Source of the DNA: Solanum dulcamara
Lineage: Eukaryota > Streptophyta > Magnoliopsida > Solanales > Solanaceae
Reading direction: 5' to 3'
Assembly (NCBI RefSeq): GCF_947179165.1
Contig: NC_077237.1
Coordinates: 62,045,523-62,109,522, forward strand
Length of the DNA stretch: 64,000 bases
The position numbers and the translations under genes were made by a program. Positions 1-11,052 of this stretch are shown in pieces. The notes below the pieces were generated by a model. It saw only the letters and a list, made by a program, of their open reading frames with translations, was not told the origin of the DNA and searched no databases. Within the stretch, counting starts at the first letter, position 1; each line of letters begins with the position of its first letter.

Positions 1-735
1 AAGTAAGATAATGATCCTATTTTGGTTGAGTTGAAGAAGGCGGTTGTCGAAAAAGCCATTAAGTCTTTATCCCAAGGGGGAGATGGTTTGCTTTGATATC
101 AAGGTTGATTGTGTGTTTCCAATGTTGATGGCTTGAGAGAAATGATATTGTCTGAAGCTCATAGTTTGCAGAGTTTGTGGCCAAATGTCCCAATTGTCAA
201 CAAGTGAAGGTTGAGTATCAAAAAATGAGAGGTTTAGCTTAAGACATTGATATTCCTACTTGGAAGTAGAAAGACTTGCATATGGGCTTTATTATGTGTT
301 TTCCTAGTACCCATACGCAACATGATTCGATTTGGGTTGTTGTTAACCGAATGACTAAGTCGGCGCATTTTCTTCCCCTTGAGACTTCCTATTCAGCCGA
401 GGATTATGATAGACTTTACATTCGAGAGTTGGTTAAATTTCATGGTGTTCAACTATCTATCATTTCGTACTAAGGTACTCAATTCACATCTCAATTTTGT
501 AAGTCGTTCCAAAATGGTATTGGTGCTCAAGTTAAGTTGAGCACAACCTTTCAACTTGAGACCGATGGACAAGAGAAGCATATTTTTCATACCTTGGAGG
601 ATATGTTTAGAGCTTGTGTAATTGACTTCAAGGGTAATTGGGATGCACATTTGCCTTTGATAAAATTTTCTTATAACAATAGCTACCATTCTAACATCCA
701 AATGGCTCCATTTGAAACTTTATAAGGTAGGAGAT
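1..735 (+). pseudogene. Ty3/gypsy pol remnant G (integrase)
   Basis: Decayed end of a Ty3/gypsy polyprotein. Bases 28-165 give the RNase H-integrase linker (QGGDGLL, DGLREMILSEAHS). The next block, from about 168, already reads FVAKCPNCQQVK, so the histidine half of the HHCC zinc finger has been deleted. The integrase core follows: HDSIWVVVNRMTKSAHFL at about 324, then IISY with a stop where the family has IISDHGTQFT, so the second catalytic Asp is gone, then LSTTF, TDGQ, DHLPLI-like and YNNSYHSNIQMAPFE, ending near 730. Stops and frameshifts break every frame. The copy stops exactly where element E begins at 736. The family (Tekay/Del-like chromovirus) is inferred from resemblance to the pol of elements A and C. 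Confidence 0.85.
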
Positions 736-980
736 TATCATGCCCCAAATTATGGGAGATACAACAGGCACCCGGTTCCTCACTTGATAGAGTGAACCAA
801 CATATACATAAAAGAGATGAAATTATGATGGCCGACAAGGCAACCATAATAACTTGCTAAAAAAAGATAACTAGACTGGCGAGGTCACAAAAATATCAAT
901 GACATAATGAAAGGCCCGGCAAGGCCAATTTAACTAATAAAAAAAAGCAAGTTGACAAGGCTGCAACTAAAATCATATAT
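736..980 (-). repeat. Element E, low-coordinate (3') LTR, first segment
   Basis: Begins TATCATGCCCC, matching TGTCACGCCCC at 31516, and runs through GACAAGGCAACCATAATAAC and the TAACTAGACTGGCGAGGTC block, which reappears at 33940. It stops at the TATAT target site (976-980), where element A inserted. The undisturbed site is visible in the other LTR at about 34035, where the same flanks are joined. Confidence 0.75.
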
Positions 981-1866
981 TTCTATGACCCAAATCCAGG
1001 TCATGATGGAGCCTACCATAACCTCTGAGTAGGGAAGCCAAACCCAAGACAAGGGGAAGAAAAATCTTATTCTAATTGAATAACCCAAGAAAAGGAATAT
1101 AACCTAAGAAAGTCAGGCCAAGGTATAGATATGTAAATACGATACAAAATATACATAATGCATGGTAATGACCAAAAGAAATGACGAACTGACATTAGAC
1201 CAAACCCTGGACCTAGTGTCACCTATATAGGAACTACTAAGTACAAGAGCTGACAAATTGTATAAATATACAATACAGATCTGACTGTCCAAAATACAAA
1301 ATACAAATCAGAGTAAAAGAGGGAATGTAGCAAGTCTTTAAAATTTGGGAGCTCACCACAATCCGGAACTAGCACTGATACGGATGATCAGGCGCGCGCT
1401 GAGGGTGGCTCAAATTGGGAGCTGCATCAAAAAAATTCAAAAGTGCAGTATGACTACCAAAATATGGGGTACCCAGTAGGTATCATAGGCCTACCCAGCT
1501 CAGAAAGAATAAAATATATAATAAAAAGCACGATGATATTAATATCATTCAGAGAAGAATACAACTACAAATACGGGGAAAGGAGCATGGGAATAATCAT
1601 TCGACGGTCAAGCAAGTCCGACCAATCAAGTAAGAACATCAATAATCCCATCTGGTAAAAATATCAAAAGAATACTCAATGTAAACTTGTAGCTAAGACT
1701 CAATATCCTTAAAAATATGAAGAAGCGCCCGAAATTCACGTCTCAAGATTCCCAATAATATTAATAATAATACTAACCCGAGATATGTATCAATGGGCCA
1801 CTGAAATTCAAACCTCGAGTTTCTCAATACTACTACTACTAGTAGTAGAAGTACTACTAATACTAC

Positions 1867-1904
<38 letters not shown>

Positions 1905-1969
1905 TCCGAGATATGTATCAACGGGCCACCCGAAATTCACACCTCGAGTTTCTCGATAATAATAATATT

Positions 1970-2005
<36 letters not shown>

Positions 2006-3998
2006 CCAAATTATGTATCAATGGATCGCCCGAAATTCACGCCTCGAGCTTCTCTATTGGATTGCCATAATTAAAATATCACCAATATTTTCTTTAAATC
2101 ATTACACTTATTTATAAATCAAATATCTTGAAATTTCCATTTTATTCTTTAAAAAAGGCTCTTTAATACGAGCAAGACAAATCAATAAAAGTAATAATTC
2201 AAAATCATATATCACTCGAGTTGAGTAAAAATCCCTTCAGAGGTGCCAAATCACTAACCTGAGACTCCGATTTACCCAAAACACGGCCTCAAGCCCGAAA
2301 TTTCAATATTAAAAGGTAGCAAGATATAGGAATACACCAAAATCACACCAACCGGCAACCAATACCAAAAAATTCAAAAAACGGCATCCTATGTTCAAAT
2401 CACCTAGGAGCAAGCTCTAAGGATTCTAAGCGATATAAACAAGCCAAGAAATGACCAAGAATAAGGATACAACGACTAAAGCCCCTACTAATCACTAACG
2501 ATGATCATTGACTCCAAACTTCTCAATGGAACACCTAAATCACCAACCTAATCATGCATTACTACGAAAAATATAATAATTCTAGCCAAGCCAAGTCTAA
2601 AAAGAGTAAACCATAGCCTACAACAAAGCCGAAACCAATCCCAAACAACTAAATTTGAGTCTTTCCTTTTTGGGACACCTCCACAAGATGCCAGTCTATA
2701 AAACTATCAAAGAACATATCAAATCGAGGCCAACGATTCCCATATTTCAATAATTACAAATGAAACTAAAATCGGGTCAAAATTCGGCATTGGGACCAGC
2801 GCACAAAATTGAAAAACAAACTCCATCACAAGGTCCCAAATAACTCATGGAACTTGGTCGCCAAAAATGGGCACATTCCAAGCACCGAAAGATCTCAAAC
2901 AACCCAATCAATTTCAAGCCCTAGAATAGTGTTAAACTGCAAGAAATAATGAAATTTACGCGAAACATACAAGGTTTTTAGGATGGAAAAAGGAATCGGA
3001 ACTTTCCCACAAGAATCCCCAACGCACAGGAACAAAAATGATCGAAAATGATCAAGTTTTGCTCCAAGAATCGTGTTTTGAAATGTTGGAAATGGAGAGA
3101 AAAGGCTGGCACTGGGTCTTAAAAGACCTCATTGTCAGGCCCCTCAATTTTCTTCGCGAATGTGAAGGCTTGTATGCGAACGTGGAGTACACCCATCCAT
3201 ACCTCCATGAACACAAATTGAAGCCCGCAAACATGGAGACCAAAAGGGTTGACCTTCGCAAATGCGGCCAGGGGCTCGCGAACGCGGAGAGTAAATTTGA
3301 GGTGCACCAGCATCTGTGCTGGTGCATTTTCACCTAGGGAAACAAGTCCCTCAACGGGGCTCGAAACTCATTTGGAATCCTATCGACATAAATAAACGAA
3401 GCTACCCAACTGGAAGCGGCATTCTAGACTTAACGGGATCGACGGAATTCCCAATGGAGGTCATTTCGATGGAATGTTGAACAAAGTCAAAGAATTTCAA
3501 AGAAAAACACTTAAAATGCACAAACGGCCAAAATCTCATTTTGATTACCTTGGGAACCAAACCAAAAGTCATTTTAGACAAAAAAATGGTGTTCGGGAGC
3601 CAACCACGCAGATAAAATTTTCATCTGAGCGTGTTAACCAAAATATTGACCGAAGTCAAACTAGGCCAAACCTTAAATTTAAAACACTAAAACCACCTAA
3701 ACTCAAAACAAAGACTCCAAAACCCAAACCAAGCTTTCTTTTAGACCAAATTGAGTCTTCCTGAGCTAATGGATCTATCAGAATTCTCATACGATGGCCA
3801 AATCTCTGGATATTCACTAAAGTCAACTCTTTGAAACCTTAAGCCTCAAAATAGCCAAACTACCTCAAACCTCAACAAAACACCTTGGGGAGCGCGCCAC
3901 CCATCCTGATATCACCAATAAGCTATAAAAAACTATGGGAAAGGGTAAAATGATTGAAATACGTAAAATCACGAAAAATGATCTTGGAGATCATTACA
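981..3998 (-). repeat. Element A 3' LTR
   Basis: About 3.0 kb. Its plus-strand left edge TTCTATGACCC is a decayed form of TGTAATGACC; its right edge reads GGAGATCATTACA. It aligns along its whole length with 8928-12874 once the insert at 10109-11052 is removed. It contains the compound TAA minisatellite (1722-2060). Open frames inside it, such as 3038-3337, 3474-3764 and 1443-1658, are chance frames in non-coding LTR sequence: their counterparts in the other LTR are shifted or broken. Confidence 0.9.
1722..2065. repeat. Compound minisatellite with embedded (AAT)n tracts, copy 1
   Basis: Four imperfect units begin near 1722, 1784, 1909 and 2012. Each has a conserved core (GTATCAATGGGCCAC, GAAATTCA, CCTCGAG, TTCTC) followed by a variable AAT run. 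The long AAT runs are about 1867-1904 and 1955-2004, with a short ACT/AGT run at 1828-1850. The same array sits in the other LTR at 9677-9945. Confidence 0.9.
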
Positions 3999-4045
3999 AC
4001 ATCCACTACTAAAAGGACTTTCATCCTCGAAAGTCAAGGAAGAAA
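3999..4045 (-). promoter_or_regulatory. Element A polypurine tract region
   Basis: On the minus strand this reads TTTCGAGGATGAAAGTCC followed by TTTTAGTAGTGGATGT, directly abutting the LTR start TGTAATGATC. The same arrangement precedes the 3' LTR of element C. It is the expected plus-strand primer site for the 3' LTR. Confidence 0.7.
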
Positions 4046-5240
4046 GTACCTGGTGCATAAAAAAGGTGAGGATATTGAGTCCTCATGTCTTGCTCGGTTT
4101 CCCATGTATCCTCCTCGATCGGATGATGCCTCCACTGGATATTCACCAAAGGAATCTCCTTAGACCCTAACTTCCTAACCTAACTATACAAAATAGCTAA
4201 AGGCTCCTCCTCAAAGGCCAAGGACTCATCAAATAGAACTGAATCCCACTAAAGCACGTGAGACTCATCTGGGATATACCACCCTATAGTATAGAAACAT
4301 GGAATATAGGGTGAACACCGGATAGTGCTGGGGGTAAGGCCAACTCATAAGCTAGCTCCTCTATCTGTCTCAAGATCTCAAAAGGGCAGTGAACCTTTGG
4401 GCTAAGCTTACCCCTCCTCTCGAATCTCATCAACCTTCATAGAAAAATCTTATAGGAATATCAAGTCTCCAACCATGAACTGCAAAGGTTGCACCCTCTG
4501 ACTCACATAGAAAATTAGTTCCCCAAGGCCTAACCTCAAAGGCAGCAAACCAACCTACTAAGGAATGACATCTTCTACCATACAATGCCTCAAAAAGTGC
4601 CATCTTAATGCTCAAATGGTAGTTGTTATTAGAGGTGAACTCTGCCAAGGCTAAGAACCGTTCCCACTAACATCCAAAATTGATAACACAGGCTCATAGT
4701 ATGTCCTCCAAGACCTGAATAGTCCTCTTTAACTAGCCATTGGTCTGGGGTGGAAAGCTGTGCTGAGATCGACTCGACTGCCCAAATCCTTCTAAATAGA
4801 CCCCAAAAGTATAAAGTGAACTGAGTACCATGGTATGAAATGATATATACTGGCACCCCATGCAATCGGACCATCTCTCGAATGTAAATCTGAGCCAACT
4901 TCTATGAAGTGTAGATAGCCTGGACCGATAAGAAGTGAGCAGACTTGGTCAGTAGTTCTACAATAACCCAAATAGAGTCAAACACTTGGGAAGTACGTGG
5001 TAAACCCACTACAAAGTCCATAACTATCCACTCCCACTTCCACTCTGGAATGGGTAATCATTGTGTCAAACCACCTGGCCTTTAATGCTTGAACTTAACT
5101 TGATGATAGTTAAAGCACCTAGCCAAAATAGCTACAACATCCCATTTCAACCCACAACACCAGTAATTTTGTTGTAGGTTATAATACATCTTCGCCGCAC
5201 CAGGATAAATGGTATATCGGGAACAATGGGACTCCTCAAG
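4010..5240 (-). pseudogene. Element A integrase with C-terminal chromodomain
   Basis: Decayed integrase of a chromovirus. From high to low coordinate: zinc-finger region (RYTIYPGAAKMYYNL, then CFNYHQVK, in which the last Cys is lost), first catalytic Asp in IVMDFVVGLP, HLHGVP-like segment, and IISYHGTQFT, where the second catalytic Asp is Tyr. After a frameshift come the NNNYHLSIKMALFEALYGRR block and, near 4240-4010, a chromodomain recognised by IQWRHHPIEEDTWE and YPHLF. In living elements the chromodomain directs insertion to particular chromatin. The loss of one Asp of the DDE triad plus several stops make this inactive. Confidence 0.85.
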
Positions 5241-6790
5241 GATAAGCCTGACTAGCTATCCAACTCTAGGAACACAGATATGACCCTCAATCCTCAAAAT
5301 TCCCTCTTGATCTAAGGTCTCCTTACTAGCCTCCCCACTAAGTACCTTATCACCAATCATCTTCAGCTGTGGGTCCTCAAACTGCTATGCCCAAATTTGC
5401 TCCATCAAGGAAGACCTAGCCTCTACACAAGCACGTACCCTGCTCGGCTCAGAAATATCATAGAAAACAATCTGGTTAGCTAAGGACTAAATATCTGAAG
5501 ATAGAGGCCGCTCCTCAACTGATAAGAATGCCAAACTCTCTATACTCACCACCTTTTGGCTCAAAGCGTCTGCTACTACTCTAGTGATAGAGAATGGTGA
5601 CTTCATAGTCCTTCAGCAACTCCAACTACATGTTCTACCTCAAATTAAGGTCCTTCTAGCTGAATATGTACTGAATACTATGATGGTCAGTGTAGAGCTC
5701 ACAATGGAATCTATACAAGTAATGCCTCCAAATCTTTATTGAGAAGAATACCACAGCAACCTCTAAATTATGTGTCGGGTAGTTTTGCTCATTCAACTTC
5801 AGCTACCTAGAAGCATATATAATAGCTCTACCATGCTGCATCAAAATACAACCCAAGCCAACACCTGAAGCATCATAATACACTGTAAATCCCCAAACCT
5901 TAATAGGAAAAGTAAGAACCAGAGCTAAAGTAAACAAGGCCTTGAGCTTCTAGAAACTCACCTTACACTCATCAAACCACTAGAAGGGAACATTCTTCTG
6001 TGTCAATCTGGTCAAAGGTGCTATAATAAAAGAAAACCCCTCCACAAAGCATTTGTAATACCCTTCCAACCTAACAAAACTGTGATCCTTAGTAGGAGAA
6101 GTGGGCCTACCCCAATCATGAACTGCCACTATTTTTGCCAGATCTACCATAATCCTATCCTTGGACACTACGTGCCCTAGGAATGCCACAGACTCAAGCC
6201 AAAATTCACACTTAGTAAATTTAGCATACAACTACTAATCCCTTAATGTCTGAAGTCCTATCCTCAAGTACTGCTCATACTGCTCTCTACTCCTAGAGTA
6301 GACTAGAATGTCATCAACAGATACAATGACAAAAGAGTCCAAGTAGGGCCTAAACACAGAGTTCATCAAATCCATGAATGATGCAGGGGCATTAGTCAAC
6401 CCGAAAGACATGACTAAGAACTCATAGTGCCTATATAGAGTCCTAAAAATAGTCTTAGGGATATCTGACTCCCTAATCCTCAATTGGTGATACCTTGACC
6501 TCAAGTCTATCTTAGAGAACACTACAGCACCCTGGGACTAGTTAAATAAATCATTAATCCACGGCATTAGGTACCTATTCTTGATGGTCACCTTATTCAG
6601 CTACGTGTAATCAATACACATACATAAGATACCATCCTTTTTCTTTACAAACATAATAGGAGCTCTCCAAGGAGACATACTGGCCTGATAAAACCCTTAT
6701 TCAAGAGGTGCTGGAGCTGCAACTTAAGCTCTCTCAACTCAACCAGAGCCATCTTATGTGGTGGAATAGATACTAGCTACATACCCAGCT
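5241..6790 (-). pseudogene. Element A reverse transcriptase and RNase H
   Basis: RT starts near 6760 ([20 protein letters not shown]), shifts frame, then gives FVKKKDG, and an open stretch 6522-6235 with [32 protein letters not shown] and [10 protein letters not shown]. The two catalytic aspartates of the DD box are present. The connection region continues at 6231-5980 (KFTKCEFWL, FLGHVVS, GYYKCFVEGFS). RNase H follows to about 5560 with FTVYYDASGVG and ELYTDHHSIQYIF, both Asp motifs kept but separated by stops. It once copied element RNA into DNA and is now broken by several stops and shifts. Confidence 0.87.
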
Positions 6791-7250
6791 CAATATCAAT
6801 ACCGAAATCAATATCACGCTCAGGAGAAAGGCTAGGTAGAACGGTGAGAAATACATTAGGGAACTCTCGAACCACAAAAATAGAATCAATAGAAGGAGTG
6901 TCAACACTAGTGTAACAGACATAAACAAGATAGGATAGACACCCTTTACATACTAACTGCTGAGCCCTGAGGAAAGAAATCACACCACGTGGCACATGAG
7001 TAACTACACCATCCCATAAGATCAGACAAATACTAGGCATACACAAAGTAACGGTCTTGGGAAGTAATCCAAAGCATAACGAGTAAAAACATAGGCACAG
7101 GTAATGGCTCACATAAAATATCTCATCAAGAAGCATAACGATTAGACACATATGAGTAAGTGGATCCCGAATCAAATAAAGCATAGGCAGGCTACTAAGA
7201 GATAGAGATTATACCTATGATGACAACAACTGATGCCTTCCCCTCTAGCC
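6791..7250 (-). pseudogene. Element A aspartic protease
   Basis: The active-site block reads AYALFDSGSTYSYVSNRY on the minus strand near 7185-7135, so the catalytic D-S-G triad is intact. Downstream are CEPLPVPM-like, LPKTVTLCMPSI and the stretch PNVFLTVLPSLSPERDIDFGIDIELG, the usual bridge into RT, shared with element C. The open frame at 7184-6777 crosses two reading frames of the ancestral protein, so its N-terminal part is not the real protease frame. Pseudogene by frameshift. Confidence 0.8.
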
Positions 7251-8720
7251 TACCCGAAAAGGCATACATATGAATGCATCCACCTCTACCACCTGTCCGA
7301 GTTTCCTAGGGACCACCCTTAGTACCATGATACTCACCTCTACCACCCTACACAATCTCTCTAGGCAACTAAACTAGGGCCTAGGGCCTGAACCTACTAA
7401 TCTTGCTAACTCTGGCATATTTGGCATCTTTGATGGCTAATCGTAGGACATTTCCTACCAAAATGACCTATCACACCACACTCATAGCATGGACCTCTGA
7501 ATGAACCTCCCTGTGATATCCTAGCTGAACCTAAATGGCCACCACAACTCGAATACCCAAAAGTCTGACCCCAATAAGATTGACCTAAAGTCTGGCCACT
7601 TTGACCGCCGACACCTGCTGATCCACCATTGGTAAGTTGTAAGGCTTCCTGTATCGTTCTACTAGGTGGATACCACTGTAGATGGCCTCTACCAAAGGAA
7701 CCCCTACCGTATGACTAGTTTCCACTAAAATTGTCCTAGTGGCGAGGCCTCTTATTGCTGCCTTTATAAGCCTCATGATGTATAATCTTAATATTACAGG
7801 CATGGTCTACTATCTGGAAACAAAATAGCCCACTGCAACCATCTGCTCTGTAGCCAACATTAAGGGAATAGATAACCCTCTAAAAAATTGGCGTACCCAC
7901 TCCTCTTCTATTAGCATGATTATGGTAGCATATCTGGAGATCTCATAAAACTGAGACTCATACTCTATGGCTGTCATCGATCCCTATACCAGTACTTTGA
8001 ATCATCTTTTAATCTCTCCCTCAAGCTACAGGGTACATACTTCTTCAAGAAAGCATCGGAGAACTGAGTCCATAATATAGATGGCGATCCCACAGGCCTA
8101 TAGCGAAGATAAGATCTCCACTAATTGGAAAGTAGGGTAATCGACTCTATAGGAATCCACCAATCTAAGGTTATACAACCTCTCATGGAAACTAACAAGA
8201 AACTCAAAGGCATCCTCACCCGCGGCACTTGACCACCTGGGAGGGGCCAATCTGATAAACCTCCCTAACATCTTCTGCTCCTCTGCGGCCATAATCAGCC
8301 TAACTATCATGTGTTGACCAACTGTAGGAATAGGCTAAATCACTAAACGAAGAGCTATAATAGCAGACTATAGAACTGGGGCTGGATAATACTGTGCCCC
8401 TACCTGCCCGAAATTTTGAGCCTTCTCTCAAACCATATTACTCGACAGATTTATTGGGTAGTGTTCCTGCACGAGACATACCCTCTATGAAATTGAGGAT
8501 CCGGGCTAAAGTATCCTGTAACACTAATGTGGCCATGAATCTAGGTGGAGGTTGGGCTGGATGCTTCTTTTCTAGCTGAGACTGGAACTGCTCGACTTCT
8601 ATACTCGGCTACGACACTGGTGTTGTGGCTTTAAATCTACCTCATCCCCTGCCCCAATCTAGGGCTTTATCTTTAGGCATAGGGGGTCCTCATCCACCCC
8701 GACTAAATCTCATCCTCGCC
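7251..8720 (-). pseudogene. Element A gag
   Basis: Capsid/nucleocapsid remnant. Recognisable pieces are MRFSRGG-like N terminus near 8715, the capsid stretch at 8310-8098 (EEQKMLGRFIRLAPPRWSS, GEDAFEFLVSFHERLYNL) and a CCHC zinc knuckle at 7447-7491, CYECGVIGHFGRKC, complete and in frame. The same GEDALEFLVS block is found in element C gag. Several stops lie between these blocks. The N-terminal half is the least readable part. Confidence 0.8.
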
Positions 8721-8911
8721 ATCTGAGATAGAGTGAAAACAATAGGATTTAGGGGTGTTCATCATCATTGGCTCATGATTAGAAATAAGAATAGTGACTT
8801 GATTTCTGCCAATGTCTCATAGCCTCCTGATGATTGGATATAGATGCCATCGTACCGATCTGCGGGACTCTACTAGACACTTGCTTTAATAATAGTGAGA
8901 ACGGTGAACTA

Positions 8912-8924
8912 AGCTCTGCTACCA
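8912..8924 (-). promoter_or_regulatory. Element A primer binding site
   Basis: Minus-strand TGGTAGCAGAGC, one change from TGGTATCAGAGC, the site complementary to the 3' end of initiator tRNA-Met. It lies three bases from the LTR end at 8928 and therefore fixes which LTR is the 5' one. Confidence 0.85.
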
Positions 8925-9676
8925 CTCTGTAATGACCAAAATATGGGTCATAATGACACCTATTATAACCCTCAATTAGGCAAGACAAACAGAAGAAAAG
9001 TTTCATTCTAATTATATAATTAATAACATAAGAAGGCGGAAGCAAAGGAATATAACCCAAGAAAAGTCAGGACAAAGTATAGATATTTAAATACGATACA
9101 AAATATACAAAAGGCCCAATAATGACCAAAACAAATGACAAACTAACACTAGACCAAACCCTGTACCTAGTGTCATCTTTGTAGGAGCTACTAAGTATAA
9201 GAACTGACAAATTGTATAAATATACAATACAAATCTTACTATCCAAAATATAAAATACAAGTTTGAGCAAAAGAGGGAATGTAGCAAGTCTTTGAACCTC
9301 GGGAGTTCACCACAATCCAAAACTAGCACCGCTACGGATGATCAGGCACACAATGAGGGTGGCTCGAACTGGGAGCTGCATCAAAATGATGCAAAAGTGC
9401 AGTATGAGTACCAAAATATGAGATACCCAATAGGGAATCATAGGTCAATCGATCTCAGAAAGAATAAAATATATAATAAGCAGTAAGATGATACTAATAA
9501 AAATTAGAGAAGAATACAAACTACACATATGGGGAAAGGGGCACGGAAATAATCATATGGCAGTCAAGCAAGTCCGACCAATCAAGTAAGCACATCAATA
9601 ATCCCATATGATAAAAATACTGAAAGAATACTCAATGTAAAGTTGTAGCGAAGGCTCAATGTCCTCAAAAATATCA

Positions 9677-9945
9677 TGAAGAGCCCGAAATTCACGCCTC
9701 GAGCTTCCTAAAAATAGTAATAATAATAATAACCTGAGATATTTATCAATGGGTCACCCAGAATTCACACCTCGAGTATCTCAATAATAATAATAATAAT
9801 ATCTGAGATATGTATAAATGAGCCACCCGGAATTCACACCTCGAGTTTCTCAGTAATAATAATAATAACAACAATAATAATAATAATAACCTAAATTATG
9901 TATCAATGGATCGCCCAAAATTCACGCCTCGAACTTCTCAATAGG
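9677..9945. repeat. Compound minisatellite with embedded (AAT)n tracts, copy 2
   Basis: Counterpart of 1722-2065, with the same unit core (TATCAATGGGTCACC, GAATTCACACCTCGAG). Its AAT runs differ in length and are partly interrupted by ACA. Run lengths have clearly changed independently in the two LTRs. Confidence 0.88.
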
Positions 9946-10108
9946 ATTGGCATTATTAAAATATCACCGGTATTTCATTTAAATTATTACACTTATTTAT
10001 AAATCAAAAATCTTGAAATTTCCATTTTACTCTTTAAAAAAAGGGTTTCTAGCACCGGCGAGAAAAACTTCAATAAAAGTAGTAAGTAAAAATCATATAT
10101 CACTCGAG

Positions 10109-11052
10109 TACTTGAATGTATCTATTTCATAGTTATAGTTACTTTCAAGATTTCATAGTTAGGGCTTTTGTAAATGGGAGAGTCTCCCTTGTTTATTATT
10201 TTCTTAGACATATCAACTTAAGACTAGAATTAAGAAATAGAGTAAGCTTCTTTTTCCATTGCTTATGCTGTGCAGAGCTGCAGATTTGTTTGCTCCTTTT
10301 TGTCTAGGATACTGAATATACTAAGCAGCTGCAACACTTCAACCAGCAACAACATCAAGTGAAGCATCAAGTAATCATGAAGCAACAAATATTTTTAAAG
10401 CACTCTTGGAGGTCCTTTCTTTGTTGTTTGCTTATGCAGTTACACTCAGGAACTGCAACATCATTGAAGTTGAAGCTACTCTTGGAACTTCTTCACTGCA
10501 AACATATACTCAAGAAGATAAAGAAACCAACAAGAGCTCACATACTTGTTGTGATGCTATGCTGAAGACACTAATCCATCAGCAGCAACACCCAAACAAC
10601 AACAACAACAGCATAGTGGCAACAATATTGGATGTGTTGCTGTCCCTTCACACTTCACTTTAGTTTGAGACATTAGTCGAGCGACCTTAATAAGCTAATC
10701 AACTTATGTTCCAATGAAGTTGCTTTCTACTTACTTTTTCAATTTAGCTACGTCTTTGATTAGGATATAGCTTACTCAAATAGGAATAGGTAATCATCTT
10801 CTATTCTCGTTTATGTAAAGGGAGAGTCTCCCTCATTTAATGCTTTTCTAGATATGTTGAATAAAGAGGAGTCCTCTCATAAGTTCTTTCTCTTTTCTTC
10901 GATTTAGAAGGCACCTTACTGTATCGGGGATGCGTTAGTCGACCGTAATAGGTTAGTCGACTTAGCAACCACTATAGGATTGGAGTTTTAGTGTATGTGC
11001 CCTTCCTTGTAACTTTCTTTTTCTTTTATCTATAATAAGGTTTGAAAAAAAA
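10109..11052 (+). mobile_element. Poly(A) retroposon, short copy
   Basis: A 944-bp insert in element A's 5' LTR, absent from its 3' LTR (empty site near 2205-2225). It ends in a run of nine A and is flanked by a 12-bp duplication, ATATCACTCGAG at 10097-10108 and ATATCACTCTAG at 11053-11064 (one difference). Those are the marks of LINE-type target-primed insertion. Its last ~320 bp match the 3' part of the large copy (55770-56070), including GGGAGAGTCTCCCTC, AGTCCTCTCATA and the GGTTAGTCGACTTA block. The middle (10320-10660) is CA-rich with T-rich stretches ending in TGCAG, as in the large copy. It has no RT and is therefore non-autonomous. The small open frames inside show no known domain. 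Confidence 0.8.

Noticed and set aside
1722..2065. CRISPR-like alternation of repeat and spacer
   Set aside because: The spacers are AAT microsatellite of varying length in a plant LTR; no repeats of CRISPR type and no cas genes.
1785..2117. 110-codon open frame rich in Ile
   Set aside because: Translation of the AAT minisatellite in the LTR; not kept in the other LTR.
3038..3764. Open frames of 99 and 96 codons in A's 3' LTR
   Set aside because: They lie in LTR sequence; the second LTR copy has shifted or broken versions and no domain is recognised.
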